A stretch of DNA of 64,000 nucleotides from Mycolicibacterium sp. P9-22 (GCF_008329585.1 NZ_NPKP01000004.1:124001-188000); one strand, 5' to 3'; numbered from the stretch's first letter, positions 1 through 11,197 are shown. Numbers and translations are program-made. The notes: generated by a model from the sequence alone, not told the origin.

Positions 1-346
1 CCCGGGCCGCGTCGTCGGCGACCTCGGCCATCAGCGTCTGTTGTTTCTCCAGGTCCGACAGCAGGGTGTCCAGGCCCCGGGCGGAGAGCACCCGGTCGCG
101 GGCCAGCACGTCCAGATCGCCCTCACGCGGATCCTGCGGCAGGTAGCCGACGTCGCCGGTGGACTCCACCGAGCCGGCGTAGGGTTCGCCCTCACCGGCC
201 AGGATGCGCATGGTGGTGGTCTTGCCTGCGCCGTTGCGGCCGACCAGACCGATCCGGTCACCGGGCTGGATCCGCAGGGCGGAACCCTCGATGGACAGCA
301 GTGTGCGCGCCCCGGCGCGGACCTCCAGGTCCGTTGCGGTGATCAC
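1..346 (-). CDS. ABC-F family ATP-binding protein, N-terminal part (runs off the left edge)
   Basis: Only the first 115 codons lie in the window; the gene continues past position 1. It starts at GTG 346, with a strong GAGGAGG ribosome site 6 to 12 bases upstream. The translation begins MITATDLEVRAGARTLLS and carries a Walker A motif (GLVGRNGAGKTT, about residues 32-43), followed by YLPQDPREGDLDVLARDRVL, the Q-loop style of the ABC-F (duplicated-ATPase, ribosome-associated) group. No membrane segment is visible. It is the third gene of a thioredoxin, echA12, ABC-F series with a 23-bp gap, the same order as Rv1471-Rv1473 in M. tuberculosis. ABC-F proteins act on ribosomes in translation or antibiotic protection; which applies here cannot be told from the fragment. 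Confidence 0.85.
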   Translation of the reverse strand, partial: MITATDLEVRAGARTLLSIEGSALRIQPGDRIGLVGRNGAGKTTTMRILAGEGEPYAGSVESTGDVGYLPQDPREGDLDVLARDRVLSARGLDTLLSDLEKQQTLMAEVADDAAR

Positions 347-369
347 GCAACTACCTCCTCATGAAAGAA

Positions 370-1200
370 CTATCTGTCGTCGGTGAACACCGGCGACCGC
401 TTATCTTTGCGCGCAGCGACCGCTTCTTCAAAGTTGGCGGTGAGTAGACGCACATAGAGCTGACCGAGACCCTCGGCCTGCATATGGCCTTCCAGGCTAC
501 CGGCGTCCAGTCCACTCCACAGTGTGCGCTTGGTCAATTCGGTTCCCGGCCGGGAGAACGCCGCGATGCCACGGGCCATCTCCAGGCAATGCGACAGCAA
601 CTCGTCCTCGGGGGTGACGCCGGAGACCAGCCCGATCCGCTCGGCCTCGGCGGCGTCGACGTCGCGGCCGGTGAGCATGATCTCGAAGGCGCGTGAGGCG
701 CCGATGGCCCGGGGTAACAGATAGGACAGGCCCAGCTCGCTGGCGGTCAGCCCGTTGTTGATGCCGGCCGCACGAAAATAGGCTCCAGCTGCGGCGACGC
801 GGATATCGCAGGCCAGGGCCAGGCACAGACCGCCGCCGATCGCGGCGCCGTTGACCGCCGCGATGACGGGCTGATGCAGCCGGCGCAGCCCCAGGATGAC
901 CTCGTCGAGCACCTCCATGGAGCGCAGCGCGAACGACGGCCGGGTCAGGCCCTCGACGTGCGGCACCGAACCCGCCGACTTGTGGTCGGCGCCCGAGGAG
1001 AACCCGCGGCCGGCGCCGGTCAGCACGACCACCCGCACCTCGTTGTCATGGTGCAGATCACCGATCACGGCCCGCAGCGGAACCATGACGTCGAAGGCCA
1101 TGGAATTCATCCGCTCGGGCCGGTTCAGGGTGACCAACGCCACGCCGGGCTCGGGACGGTCGACGACGACGAACTCACTGTGCTCAGCCACGCCGAGCAC
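370..1200 (-). CDS. echA12: Enoyl-CoA hydratase/isomerase-family protein EchA12
   Basis: A 276-residue crotonase-fold protein. The oxyanion-hole segments are clear: GRGFSSGAD at about residues 65-73 and NGAAIGGGLCLALACD at about 116-131. The C-terminal part (AGINNGLTASELGLSYLLPR and GLDAGSLEGHMQAEGLGQL) is characteristic of mycobacterial EchA12. By eye, the position of the first hydratase glutamate (GGGxEL in classical enzymes) is Cys (GGGLCL), and the second glutamate is not in its usual place, so it may not be a standard hydratase. The start used is GTG 1200; a GTG three codons later is an alternative. It lies 13 bp after the thioredoxin gene, probably in the same transcript. The substrate is unknown. 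Confidence 0.87.
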   Translation of the reverse strand: MLGVAEHSEFVVVDRPEPGVALVTLNRPERMNSMAFDVMVPLRAVIGDLHHDNEVRVVVLTGAGRGFSSGADHKSAGSVPHVEGLTRPSFALRSMEVLDEVILGLRRLHQPVIAAVNGAAIGGGLCLALACDIRVAAAGAYFRAAGINNGLTASELGLSYLLPRAIGASRAFEIMLTGRDVDAAEAERIGLVSGVTPEDELLSHCLEMARGIAAFSRPGTELTKRTLWSGLDAGSLEGHMQAEGLGQLYVRLLTANFEEAVAARKDKRSPVFTDDR

Positions 1201-1213
1201 GTTAGCGCGCGGT

Positions 1214-1567
1214 TCAGTTCTCCTGCGACGCGACGGCCGCGTCGACGTCGAATTCCTTGATCTTGGTGATCAGTTCCTCGAGCTGCGCGGGGCCCAACGC
1301 ACCGGACTGCCGGAAGACCTGATGACCCTTCTTGAACGCCATCAGCGTCGGGATCGCCTGGATCTCGGCGGCCTGCGCGAGCTCCTGCTCGGCCTCCGTG
1401 TCGACCTTGGCGTGCACGATGTCGGGATGTTTGTCCGCGGACGCGCCGAACGTCGGCGCGAACGCACGACAGGGACCGCACCACGACGCCCAGAAGTCGA
1501 CGAGGACGATGTCGTTGTCGTCGACGATCGCCTTGAACTCTGCTGCGGTGATGTCCTTTGTAGTCAC
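1214..1567 (-). CDS. trxA: Thioredoxin
   Basis: A cytosolic dithiol-disulfide oxidoreductase of 117 residues, full length for the family. The active site WCGPC is at about residues 29-33, preceded by LVDFWAS, and the cis-proline loop is AIPTLMAF. The C-terminal extension after the fold is short and acidic. It resembles Rv1471 (called trxB1 in M. tuberculosis, though it is a thioredoxin and not a reductase) and heads the run towards echA12 and the ABC-F gene. The start is ATG 1567. No thioredoxin reductase lies nearby, so it must use one encoded elsewhere. Confidence 0.93.
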   Translation of the reverse strand: MTTKDITAAEFKAIVDDNDIVLVDFWASWCGPCRAFAPTFGASADKHPDIVHAKVDTEAEQELAQAAEIQAIPTLMAFKKGHQVFRQSGALGPAQLEELITKIKEFDVDAAVASQEN

Positions 1568-1618
1568 GTTCTTCCTAACGTCTCGGCTGGTCTACAGATT
1601 CCCAGTATGTCCCCACCG

Positions 1619-2164
1619 CTAAACGGTGCCATCCGGCGTGCCGCATACCCGTTCGGCGTTGGCCAGCAATTGCGCCCGCCGCGGCGGCCACCACCAGATC
1701 TCGGCCACCAGCATCGCCAGATACACCGCGGAGGCCACCGCATTGCCGACCGAACCGAAGACGGCGTCCCACACCGCTGTCAGCACGGCCACGACGAGCA
1801 CGCACACCAGCAGCCACCGCAACGGTGGCCGGTGCTGCGCCGCTGACGCGATCCCACGGCTGTAACCGACCACCGCCGCCGCGAGTCGGGGATCATCGAG
1901 GCGTTCACCGCTGCGTACCGCCCGCGCCACCGCCACCCGGTCCGGACCGTTCAACGCGGCCGCACCCGGCCAATGGCGCGACATCCGTCGCGACATCCAG
2001 CCGCCGTAGCAGACCGCCACAATCACGAAGACGCAGGCGCCGGCCGGCGGGAATCCGGAGTCGAGCCACGCGAGAGCGCCCAGCACCGCACCGACGGCAC
2101 CGCCGGTGATCAGCGCGCGGCTGACGAAGCCGCCTCGCCACACGAACGCCGGAACCGTGATCAC
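1619..2164 (-). CDS. Hypothetical membrane protein, four predicted TM segments
   Basis: This 181-residue protein is not recognised as a named family. Hydrophobic stretches suggest four membrane helices at about residues 16-36, 41-57, 116-135 and 139-158. A cytoplasmic basic loop between helices 2 and 3 contains SRRMSRHWPGAAALNGPDR. The C-terminus is WWPPRRAQLLANAERVCG. It lies between the end of the suf operon and the thioredoxin gene, where M. tuberculosis has ctpD and other genes, so it is lineage-specific relative to that genome. The start is ATG 2164. The ORF is supported by high GC3 and by good packing between neighbours. Confidence 0.6.
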   Translation of the reverse strand: MITVPAFVWRGGFVSRALITGGAVGAVLGALAWLDSGFPPAGACVFVIVAVCYGGWMSRRMSRHWPGAAALNGPDRVAVARAVRSGERLDDPRLAAAVVGYSRGIASAAQHRPPLRWLLVCVLVVAVLTAVWDAVFGSVGNAVASAVYLAMLVAEIWWWPPRRAQLLANAERVCGTPDGTV

Positions 2165-2204
2165 ACGGCGATTGTCCCGCCCGGCGGCCGATGCCGGGAT
2201 CAGA

Positions 2205-2561
2205 TCAGACGGTGAAGCCGAGCGCGCGCAGCTGTTCGCGGCCGTCGTCGGTGATCTTGTCCGGTCCCCACGGCGGGTTCCACACCCAGTTCAGCTTGAT
2301 CTCGTTGACCAGGCCGGCGCCGATCAGCGCGGTGCGGGTCTGATCCTCGATCACATCGGTGAGCGGACAGGCCGCCGACGTCAGCGTCATGTCGATGAGC
2401 GCGACGGTGCCCGCTTCGCCCTCTTCCAGGTTCATCCCGTACACCAGGCCGAGGTCGACGACGTTGATGCCGAGTTCGGGGTCCACCACGTCACGCATGG
2501 CCTCCTCGACATCGGCGAGCAGCTCCTCGTTCACGGGATCGGTATTCACGGTGTCGCTCAT
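2205..2561 (-). CDS. sufT: MIP18/DUF59-family Fe-S assembly factor (SufT type)
   Basis: A 118-residue protein of the DUF59/MIP18 family, which helps mature Fe-S proteins. Typical features are DVVDPELGINVVDLGLVYG (residues about 24-42), the TSAACPL segment with the conserved Cys, and the C-terminal WNPPWGPDKI motif. It is the last gene of the suf operon and overlaps the sufU stop by four bases (ATGA at 2558-2561), indicating translational coupling. It corresponds to Rv1466. The role is assigned from the family and operon context; the Cys and Asp residues expected for the fold are present. Confidence 0.92.
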   Translation of the reverse strand: MSDTVNTDPVNEELLADVEEAMRDVVDPELGINVVDLGLVYGMNLEEGEAGTVALIDMTLTSAACPLTDVIEDQTRTALIGAGLVNEIKLNWVWNPPWGPDKITDDGREQLRALGFTV

Positions 2562-3016
2562 CGTTTGTCCTCCACATCATCGCTGGCCTCGGCGAGAGCG
2601 GCCTTGAAGGCCGTCCAACCGAGCAGGGCACATTTCACCCGCGCGGGGTACTTCGCCACACCGGCGAACGCGATCCCGTCGCCGATGACATCCTCGTCCC
2701 CCTCCACGTTGCCGCGTGAGGAGATCATCTCGGTGAAGGCGGCGACCGTCTTCATGGCGTCGCCGACGCTCTGCCCGATGACCTGATCGGTGAGCACCGA
2801 GGTGGCGGCCTGGCTGATCGAACAGCCCTGGCCGTCATAGGAGACGTCCTCGACCGTTTCGCCGTCGCTGGACAGCGCCACCCGCAACGTCACCTCGTCA
2901 CCACACGTGGGGTTGACGTGATGCACCTGCGCGGCGAACGGCTCACGCAGCCCGCGGTGGTGCGGGTGCTTGTAATGGTCCAGGATCACTTCCTGGTACA
3001 TCTGTTCCATTCTCAT
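2558..3016 (-). CDS. sufU: Fe-S cluster assembly sulfur-relay protein SufU
   Basis: A 152-residue SufU. It accepts sulfur from SufS and delivers it to the SufBCD scaffold. The zinc and sulfur ligands are visible: PTCGDE (Cys about 38), QGCSISQA (Cys about 65) and VKCALLGW (Cys about 127), with the SufU-specific insertion between them. The N-terminus MEQMYQEVILDHYKHPHHRG is typical. ATG 3016 is used; ATG 3010 two codons downstream is possible. The region just upstream, between the sufS stop and this start, consists largely of a short dispersed repeat (3023-3050). Confidence 0.95.
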   Translation of the reverse strand: MRMEQMYQEVILDHYKHPHHRGLREPFAAQVHHVNPTCGDEVTLRVALSSDGETVEDVSYDGQGCSISQAATSVLTDQVIGQSVGDAMKTVAAFTEMISSRGNVEGDEDVIGDGIAFAGVAKYPARVKCALLGWTAFKAALAEASDDVEDKR

Positions 3017-3022
3017 CTGCTG

Positions 3023-3050
3023 CCCCGGGTCGCTTCGCTCCAGCCCGCCG
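3023..3050. repeat. 28-bp dispersed repeat, copy A
   Basis: This GC-rich element begins CCCCGGGTCGCTTCGCTCCA and matches 26 of 28 bases with a second copy at 55416-55443 in the same orientation. It fills almost the whole spacer between the sufS stop (3051) and the sufU start (3016). There is no coding need for the similarity, because this copy is non-coding and the other is inside a reading frame. It has a small GGGTCGCTTCGCTCC core with weak internal symmetry. Confidence 0.6.
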
Positions 3051-5105
<2,055 letters not shown>

Positions 5106-5109
<4 letters not shown>

Positions 5110-6308
5110 TCGTGGGCTGCTTTCGATTCTGTGATGGCTAGTTCTCGTTCGATGGCTTCGGTCAGGCGCTCGCGCACGGCCGGCACGGCGATCTTGGCGA
5201 TGATCTCGCCGAAGAAGCCGCGGACCACCAGGCGACGGGCCTGCTCCTCGGGAATGCCACGGGCACGCAGATAGAACAACTGCTCGTCATCGAAACGGCC
5301 GGTGGCACTGGCGTGCCCGGCACCGGCGATCTCACCGGTCTCGATCTCCAGGTTGGGCACCGAGTCGGCGCGGGCGCCGTCGGTGAGCACCAGGTTGCGG
5401 TTCGCCTCGTAGGTGTCGGTGCCGGTGGCCTCGGCGCGGATCAGCACATCGCCGATCCACACGGTGTGCGCATCCGGCTTGTCGGAGGCCGGGTCGCCTT
5501 GCAGCGCACCCTTGTAGAGCACGTCGGACTTGCAGTTCGGTACCGCGTGGTCGACGAGCAACCGGGACTCGAAGTGCTGGCCGTCGTCGGCGAAATAGGT
5601 GCCGAGCAGCTGCGCCTCGCCGCCCTGGGCGGTGAACCGCACGGTGGCCGTGGTGCGCACCACGTCGCCACCGAGGGTGACGTTGACGTGGCCGAGCACC
5701 GCATCCTTGCCCAGGCGGGCGTGGTGCGAGCTCACGTGCACCATGTCATCGGCCCAGTCGGCGATCCAGATGACGCCGACGCCGGCCGAGTCACCGACGA
5801 TGATCTCGACATTGTCGGCGTAGGTGCCGCTGCCGCGCAGGTCGACCACCACGATCGCGCGGGACAGCTCTTCCACCCGGATCTGCAGGTGCCCGTAGGC
5901 GACGTTGCCCTCGCCGGGCCCGTTGACGACGATCTCGATGGGCTCGGCCACCTCGGTGTCGCGGGCCACGGTCACCACGGTGGCGTTGCCGAATGACGAG
6001 TACGCCTGGGCCGCAACGCGGTCCGACGGCACACCGCCCTGGCCGAGGCGCTCATCGTCGCGCTGGACGGTCTCGACGGTCACCCCGGGGCGCTCGGTCA
6101 CCTCGATCAGAGCGGAACCCGTGGCGGGAGCCGAACCGTCGTGCAGGCCGCGCAGGCGCTTGAGCGGGGTGAACCGCCACAGCTCGTCACGGCCACCGGG
6201 CACTTCGAACGCGTCGACGTCGAAGGAGGCGAACTGCTCCCCCTTGTTGGCGTTCAGAGCCGAACCGGATTTGCGGCCACCTTCGACCGCGGTAGTCAGC
6301 TCGCCCAT
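5106..6308 (-). CDS. sufD: Fe-S cluster assembly protein SufD
   Basis: A 400-residue beta-helix scaffold protein of the SufB/SufD family. The start is placed at ATG 6308 ([11 protein letters not shown]), which overlaps the sufB stop by one base (TGATG), although the frame stays open further upstream. The C-terminal core includes EIAGAGHASATGRFDDEQLF and YLRARGIPEEQARRLVVRGF, typical of the family. SufD pairs with SufB and SufC. It corresponds to Rv1462. Confidence 0.95.
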
Positions 6309-7738
6309 CAACCGACCGCGCCTTCCATCTGGAGTTCGATCAGCCGGTTGAGTTCCAGCGCGTACTCCATCGGGAGTTCCTTGGCGATGGGCTCGACGAA
6401 GCCACGCACCACCATGGCCATCGCCTCGTCCTCGGTCATGCCGCGGCTCATCAGATAGAACAACTGGTCCTCGCTGACCTTCGACACGGTGGCCTCGTGG
6501 CCCATCGTGACGTCGTCCTCGCGGATGTCGACATAGGGGTAGGTGTCGCTGCGGCTGATCGTATCGACCAGCAGCGCATCGCATTTCACGCTCGACTTCG
6601 AGCCGTGCGCACCCTTGTTGACCTGAACCAGCCCGCGGTAGGAGGCACGGCCACCACCGCGCGCCACCGACTTGGACACGATGTTGCTCGACGTGTTCGG
6701 CGCCAGGTGCAGCATCTTGGCGCCGGTGTCCTGGTGCTGGCCCTCGCCGGCGAACGCCACCGAGAGCACCTCGCCCTTGGCGTACTCACCGGTCATCCAC
6801 ACCGCCGGGTACTTCATCGTCACCTTGGAGCCGATATTGCCGTCGACCCATTCCATGGTGGCGCCGGCCTCGGCGCGGGCCCGCTTGGTGACCAGGTTGT
6901 AGACGTTGTTCGACCAGTTCTGGATGGTCGTGTAACGCACCCGGGCACCGGGCTTGACCACGATCTCGACGACCGCCGAGTGCAGCGAATCGGACTTGTA
7001 GATCGGCGCCGTGCAGCCCTCGACGTAGTGCACGTAGGAACCCTCGTCGGCGATGATCAGGGTGCGCTCGAACTGACCCATGTTCTCGGTGTTGATCCGG
7101 AAGTAGGCCTGCAGCGGGATGTCGACGTGCACACCCGGCGGCACATAGATGAACGACCCGCCCGACCACACCGCGGTGTTCAGCGCGGAGAACTTGTTGT
7201 CCCCGGCCGGGATCACGGTGCCGAAGTACTTCTTGAACAGCTCGGGATGCTCGCGCAGACCCGAGTCGGTGTCCAGGAAGATGACACCCTGGGCCTCGAG
7301 ATCCTCACGGATCGAGTGGTAGACGACCTCGGACTCGTACTGGGCGGCGACACCGGAGACCAAACGCTGCTTCTCCGCCTCCGGGATGCCGAGCTTGTCG
7401 TAGGTGTTCTTGATGTCGGCGGGCAGGTCGTCCCAGGTGGCGGCCTGCTTCTCGCTGGAGCGCACGAAGTACTTGATGTTGTCGAAGAAGATGCCGTCCA
7501 GGTCGGAACCCCAGTTGGGCATCGGCTTCTTGTCGAAGGTGCGCAACGCCTTGAGCCGGACGTCGAGCATCCACTCGGGCTCGCTCTTCTTCGACGAGAT
7601 GTCGCGCACGACGGCCTCGCTCAGGCCGCGCTGCGCACTGGCCCCGGCAACGTCGGAATCCGACCAGCCGTAGCCGTAGGTGCCCAGGGACGCGATGGTC
7701 TCGTCCTGGGTCAGCGGGGTCTCCGGGGTGAGGGTCAT
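6308..7738 (-). CDS. sufB: Fe-S cluster assembly protein SufB, intein-free
   Basis: A 476-residue SufB, the scaffold subunit on which nascent clusters form. It has the expected order: N-terminal helical part ([16 protein letters not shown]), central core with [20 protein letters not shown] and [13 protein letters not shown], and C-terminal [21 protein letters not shown]. tuberculosis SufB is interrupted by an intein; here the frame is continuous and family-sized, so no intein is present. It starts at ATG 7738, overlapping the sufR stop by four bases. Confidence 0.97.
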   Translation of the reverse strand: MTLTPETPLTQDETIASLGTYGYGWSDSDVAGASAQRGLSEAVVRDISSKKSEPEWMLDVRLKALRTFDKKPMPNWGSDLDGIFFDNIKYFVRSSEKQAATWDDLPADIKNTYDKLGIPEAEKQRLVSGVAAQYESEVVYHSIREDLEAQGVIFLDTDSGLREHPELFKKYFGTVIPAGDNKFSALNTAVWSGGSFIYVPPGVHVDIPLQAYFRINTENMGQFERTLIIADEGSYVHYVEGCTAPIYKSDSLHSAVVEIVVKPGARVRYTTIQNWSNNVYNLVTKRARAEAGATMEWVDGNIGSKVTMKYPAVWMTGEYAKGEVLSVAFAGEGQHQDTGAKMLHLAPNTSSNIVSKSVARGGGRASYRGLVQVNKGAHGSKSSVKCDALLVDTISRSDTYPYVDIREDDVTMGHEATVSKVSEDQLFYLMSRGMTEDEAMAMVVRGFVEPIAKELPMEYALELNRLIELQMEGAVG

Positions 7739-8493
7739 GGCGACACTCCTTGGGTGGTGGTGGATTCGGCGCGGGCTGTGGGCCGAACAGGTTGGGGCTT
7801 GTCAGGTCCCAGTGGAACGTGGGTGGTGCAGGCGAAATCGCCGTTGACGATGGTGGCCAGCCGCTGCACGTGCGTGCCCAGGATCTGGGCGAACGCCTCT
7901 TGTTCAGCGTCGCACAGCTCGGGAAATTCCTCGGCGACGTGTGATACCGGGCAATGATGCTGGCAGATCTGCACACCGGACAACGGACCGGCCACCGGTG
8001 TGGTGGTGGTCGCGTACCCGGCGTCGGTGAGTGCGGCGGCCATCTGGTCCGCGGTCTGTTCGACCGCGTCGGGATCGCTCACCTCGGGAATCCCGGCCAG
8101 GATGGTGTCGATGCGGCGACGGGCGAAGGTGCGCACCGCGTCGTCGCCACCGATCTCGCGCAGCTGACGCATGGCCGCTACCGCCAGGTCGTCATAGGCG
8201 TGCGAGAGCTTCGCCCGGCCGGCGGCGGTCAGGCGGTACCGCTTGGCGGGCCTGCCCCGGCCGTTGTGCTGCCAGGCCGCGGCGGCGCTGGCCTGGGCGT
8301 CACCGGCCTCGATCAGTGCGTCGAGGTGCCGGCGGATGCCGGCGGCCGAGATGCCGAGGCGCTGGCCGATATCACCGGCGGTGACCGGGCCTTCCAGCAG
8401 CAATTGGACGATCGCGCTGCGGGTGTGACCGTCCGGGGACACCAAGGTGGGCGCGGCAGTTGCCGCGCCCGGTGCCTCCGGATTTATTTTCAC
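7735..8493 (-). CDS. sufR: Fe-S-sensing transcriptional regulator SufR
   Basis: The winged-helix repressor of the suf operon. The DNA-binding domain occupies about residues 25-85 ([20 protein letters not shown]). The C-terminal half has the cysteines expected to hold a 4Fe-4S cluster: [12 protein letters not shown], then [10 protein letters not shown]. The start is uncertain. GTG 8493 gives 252 residues (MKINPEAPG) but has no ribosome site. TTG 8532 would add 13 residues and place the operator inside the coding sequence. It is the first gene of sufR-B-D-C-S-U-T and divergent from mptB. Confidence 0.92.
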   Translation of the reverse strand: MKINPEAPGAATAAPTLVSPDGHTRSAIVQLLLEGPVTAGDIGQRLGISAAGIRRHLDALIEAGDAQASAAAAWQHNGRGRPAKRYRLTAAGRAKLSHAYDDLAVAAMRQLREIGGDDAVRTFARRRIDTILAGIPEVSDPDAVEQTADQMAAALTDAGYATTTTPVAGPLSGVQICQHHCPVSHVAEEFPELCDAEQEAFAQILGTHVQRLATIVNGDFACTTHVPLGPDKPQPVRPTARAESTTTQGVSP

Positions 8494-8505
8494 AACACCA
8501 TTGTG
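8491..8505. promoter_or_regulatory. Candidate SufR operator overlapping the sufR start
   Basis: A perfect inverted repeat, CACAA-N5-TTGTG. Arm spacing resembles the ACACT-N5-TGTGA type palindrome I recall for SufR in M. tuberculosis. It covers the GTG start codon (8491-8493) and the bases just upstream. A TANNNT -10 candidate for sufR (TAGGGT on the minus strand) lies at 8537-8542, so the operator would sit at the start of the transcript and allow autorepression of the whole operon. Binding is inferred. Confidence 0.55.
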
Positions 8506-8594
8506 TCGGAATTCGTCCCGGGCTTCCAGCAAGGTGACCCTAACTGCGGCTGGAGGCCCCGGCAGACCGTCGCGGGCCCGCGAAGCCCGGCCGC

Positions 8595-8600
8595 TACGCT
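8595..8600 (+). promoter_or_regulatory. -10 element of a leaderless mptB promoter
   Basis: TACGCT fits the mycobacterial TANNNT -10 pattern. It is followed by six bases and then the mptB ATG at 8607, so transcription would begin at or next to the start codon. No ribosome site precedes the ATG, in keeping with a leaderless message. No clear -35 is visible. Confidence 0.45.
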
Positions 8601-8606
8601 GCTCGC

Positions 8607-10259
8607 ATGACCGCCCTTGGGTCCTTCAGCTCGGCGGTCGCCCGTTGGCATGCCGACGAACGGTCGGTGGGTTCACCCCTCAACGGCGCCGAGGTCGTGT
8701 GCCTGCGCCGTACCAGGGTATTCGGTGCGACCGGAACCGTCCTCATGGCGATCGGCGCGCTGGGCGCCGGCGCCCGGCCGGTGGTCCAGGACCCCACCTT
8801 CGGCGTCCGCCTGCTCAACCTGCCCTCCCGCATCCAGACCGTGTCACTGACCATGACCACCACCGGCGCGGTGATGATGGCGCTGGCCTGGCTGATGCTG
8901 GGCCGGTTCGCCCTCGGACCGCACCGGATGTCACGCAGTCAGCTCGATCGCACCCTGCTGCTGTGGCTGCTGCCGCTGCTGATCGCCCCGCCGATGTACA
9001 GCAAGGACGTCTACTCCTATCTGGCGCAGAGTCAGATCGCCCGGCTCGGCCTGGACCCGTATCTGGTCGGGCCGGCTCCCGGGCTCGGCCTGGATCACGT
9101 GTTCACCCTGTCGGTGCCCAGTCTGTGGCGCGAGACCCCGGCCCCCTACGGTCCGCTTTTCCTGTGGATCGGCGAGGGCATATCGGTGATCACCGGCGAC
9201 AACATCGTCGCCGCCGTGCTGTGCCACCGGCTGGTGGTGCTCGTCGGCGTCGGACTGATCGTCTGGGCCACACCGCGATTGGCGCAGCGGTGCGGTGTGC
9301 ACGAGGTGAGCGCACTGTGGCTCGGCCCGTGTAATCCACTGCTGTTCATGCATCTGGTGGCCGGCATCCACAACGAGGCGTTGATGCTCGGACTGATGCT
9401 GGCGGGCACCGAGTTCGCGCTGCGCGGTATCGACGGCGTCCGCGACGGCCGCTGGCGGATCCCGCCGCGGGCAACCGCGATGCTGGTCGCAGGCACCGTG
9501 CTGATCACGATGTCCTCCCAGGTCAAGCTGCCGTCGCTGCTGGCCATGGGGTTCGTCGTGATGGCGCTGGCGTGGCGCTGGGGCGGGACCTTCCGGGCGC
9601 TGCTGGCGGCCGGCTTCTCGCTGGGCGCGCTGTCGCTGGCGGTGATGGCCGTGATCGGCTGGGCCAGCGGGCTCGGCTTCGGCTGGCTGTTCACCCTGGG
9701 CACCGCGAACGTCGTGCGGTCCTGGATGTCGCCACCCACGCTGATCGCGCTGGGCACCGGGCAGGTCGGCATCCTGCTCGGCCTCGGCGACCACACCACC
9801 TCGGTGCTGGGCCTCACCCGCGGCATCGGTGTGATCATCATCGCAATCCTGGTGACCTGGTTGCTGCTGGCGGTTTTCCGCGGCCGCCTGCACCCCGTCG
9901 GCGGGCTCGGTGTCGCACTCGGCGCGACCGTGCTGCTGTTCCCGGTGGTGCAGCCCTGGTACCTGCTGTGGGCCATCATCCCGCTGGCGACCTGGGCCAC
10001 CCGGCCCGGATTCCGCGGCTCCGCCATCGCGATGACGCTGGTGGTGGGCATATTCGGGCCGACCGCCAACGGCGACCGGTTCGCCTTGTTCCAGATCGTC
10101 GACGCCACCCTGGCCAGTGCCGTGATCGTGGCGCTGCTGATCGCGCTCACCTACCGCCGGCTGCCCTGGCGTGGGCTGCCCGATCCGGGCCCGGAGGACC
10201 GCCGACCCGGACCGGAGCCACCGGCTGCCAAACCCGACGCTTACGCTGAATCCCCGTGA
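8607..10259 (+). CDS. mptB: Alpha-(1->6)-mannopyranosyltransferase MptB-type GT-C enzyme
   Basis: A 550-residue polytopic membrane protein with about a dozen hydrophobic helices, matching Rv1459c (MptB). MptB uses polyprenyl-phosphate mannose outside the membrane to build the proximal alpha-1,6-mannan core of lipomannan and lipoarabinomannan. The acidic first-loop motif expected of GT-C enzymes is seen in APPMYSKDVYSYLAQSQIAR (about residues 129-148). The N-terminus is short and cytoplasmic, and the C-terminal tail is Pro-rich (PDPGPEDRRPGPEPPAAKP). It heads a tightly overlapping four-gene operon and is divergent from sufR. Confidence 0.88.
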   Translation: MTALGSFSSAVARWHADERSVGSPLNGAEVVCLRRTRVFGATGTVLMAIGALGAGARPVVQDPTFGVRLLNLPSRIQTVSLTMTTTGAVMMALAWLMLGRFALGPHRMSRSQLDRTLLLWLLPLLIAPPMYSKDVYSYLAQSQIARLGLDPYLVGPAPGLGLDHVFTLSVPSLWRETPAPYGPLFLWIGEGISVITGDNIVAAVLCHRLVVLVGVGLIVWATPRLAQRCGVHEVSALWLGPCNPLLFMHLVAGIHNEALMLGLMLAGTEFALRGIDGVRDGRWRIPPRATAMLVAGTVLITMSSQVKLPSLLAMGFVVMALAWRWGGTFRALLAAGFSLGALSLAVMAVIGWASGLGFGWLFTLGTANVVRSWMSPPTLIALGTGQVGILLGLGDHTTSVLGLTRGIGVIIIAILVTWLLLAVFRGRLHPVGGLGVALGATVLLFPVVQPWYLLWAIIPLATWATRPGFRGSAIAMTLVVGIFGPTANGDRFALFQIVDATLASAVIVALLIALTYRRLPWRGLPDPGPEDRRPGPEPPAAKPDAYAESP

Positions 10260-11197
10260 CCACCGGTTCTGAGCCCGTCGTGCAGCTGCGCGGCGTGACC
10301 AAAAGATACGGGGCGTCGACGGCGCCCGCCGCGGTGGACAACCTCGACCTCGAGGTGCACCGCGCCGAGGTGTTCGCGTTACTCGGGCCCAACGGGGCGG
10401 GTAAGACCACCACCATCGAGATGTGCGAGGGATTTCTGCGCCCCGACTCGGGCAGCATCGAGATCCTCGGCCTCGACCCGGTCACCGACAACGCAAAACT
10501 GCGTGAACGCATCGGCGTGATGCTGCAGGGCGGCGGCGGGTATCCCGCGGCCCGGGCCGGCGAGATGCTCAATCTGGTGGCCGCCTATGCCGCCAACCCA
10601 CTCGACCCGCAGTGGCTGTTGGACACACTCGGGCTCGCCGACGCCGCCCGCACCACCTACCGCCGGCTCTCCGGCGGCCAGCAGCAGCGCCTGGCCCTGG
10701 CCTGCGCGGTGGTCGGCCGCCCGGATCTGGTGTTCCTGGACGAGCCGACGGCCGGCATGGACGCGCACGCCCGGATCGTGGTGTGGGAGCTGATCGACGC
10801 GTTGCGCCGCGACGGCGTCACGGTCGTGCTGACCACCCATCAGCTCACCGAGGCCGAGGAACTGGCCGACCGGCTGGTCATCATCGACCACGGCGCGACG
10901 GTGGCCGCGGGCACACCGGCCGAGCTGATGCGCAACGGCGCAGAGAATCAACTGCGGTTCACCGCACCCCCGAAACTTGATCTCGCACTGCTCATCTCGG
11001 CATTGCCGGAGAACTACCGGACCACCGAGGCCGCCTCCGGCGAGTATCTGGTGGAAGGACATATCGATCCGCAGGTGCTGGCGACGGTGACGGCGTGGTG
11101 CGCGCGGGTGAACGTGCTGGCCACCGACATGCGTGTCGAACAACGCAGCCTGGAACAAGTCTTCCTCGATCTGACCGGCCGGGAGTTGAGATCGTGA
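10256..11197 (+). CDS. ABC exporter ATP-binding protein (DrrA-like, Rv1458c type)
   Basis: A 313-residue ATPase of an ABC-2 type exporter. Walker A is GPNGAGKTT (about residues 44-52), the signature is LSGGQQQRLALA, Walker B is DLVFLDEPTAGMD, and the switch His is in TTHQLTEAEELAD. A C-terminal DUF4162-like domain follows. Its GTG start overlaps the mptB stop (GTGA at 10256-10259), so it is translationally coupled to mptB. The substrate is unknown; linkage to mptB suggests a cell-envelope or lipid substrate, as an inference only. Confidence 0.9.
   Translation: MTTGSEPVVQLRGVTKRYGASTAPAAVDNLDLEVHRAEVFALLGPNGAGKTTTIEMCEGFLRPDSGSIEILGLDPVTDNAKLRERIGVMLQGGGGYPAARAGEMLNLVAAYAANPLDPQWLLDTLGLADAARTTYRRLSGGQQQRLALACAVVGRPDLVFLDEPTAGMDAHARIVVWELIDALRRDGVTVVLTTHQLTEAEELADRLVIIDHGATVAAGTPAELMRNGAENQLRFTAPPKLDLALLISALPENYRTTEAASGEYLVEGHIDPQVLATVTAWCARVNVLATDMRVEQRSLEQVFLDLTGRELRS

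Noticed and set aside
8531..8543. IdeR (iron) box near the sufR promoter
   Set aside because: The sequence AAGGTGACCCTAA shares the TTAGG-like end but lacks the second half of the 19-bp consensus, so it is better read as part of the TAGGGT -10 region.
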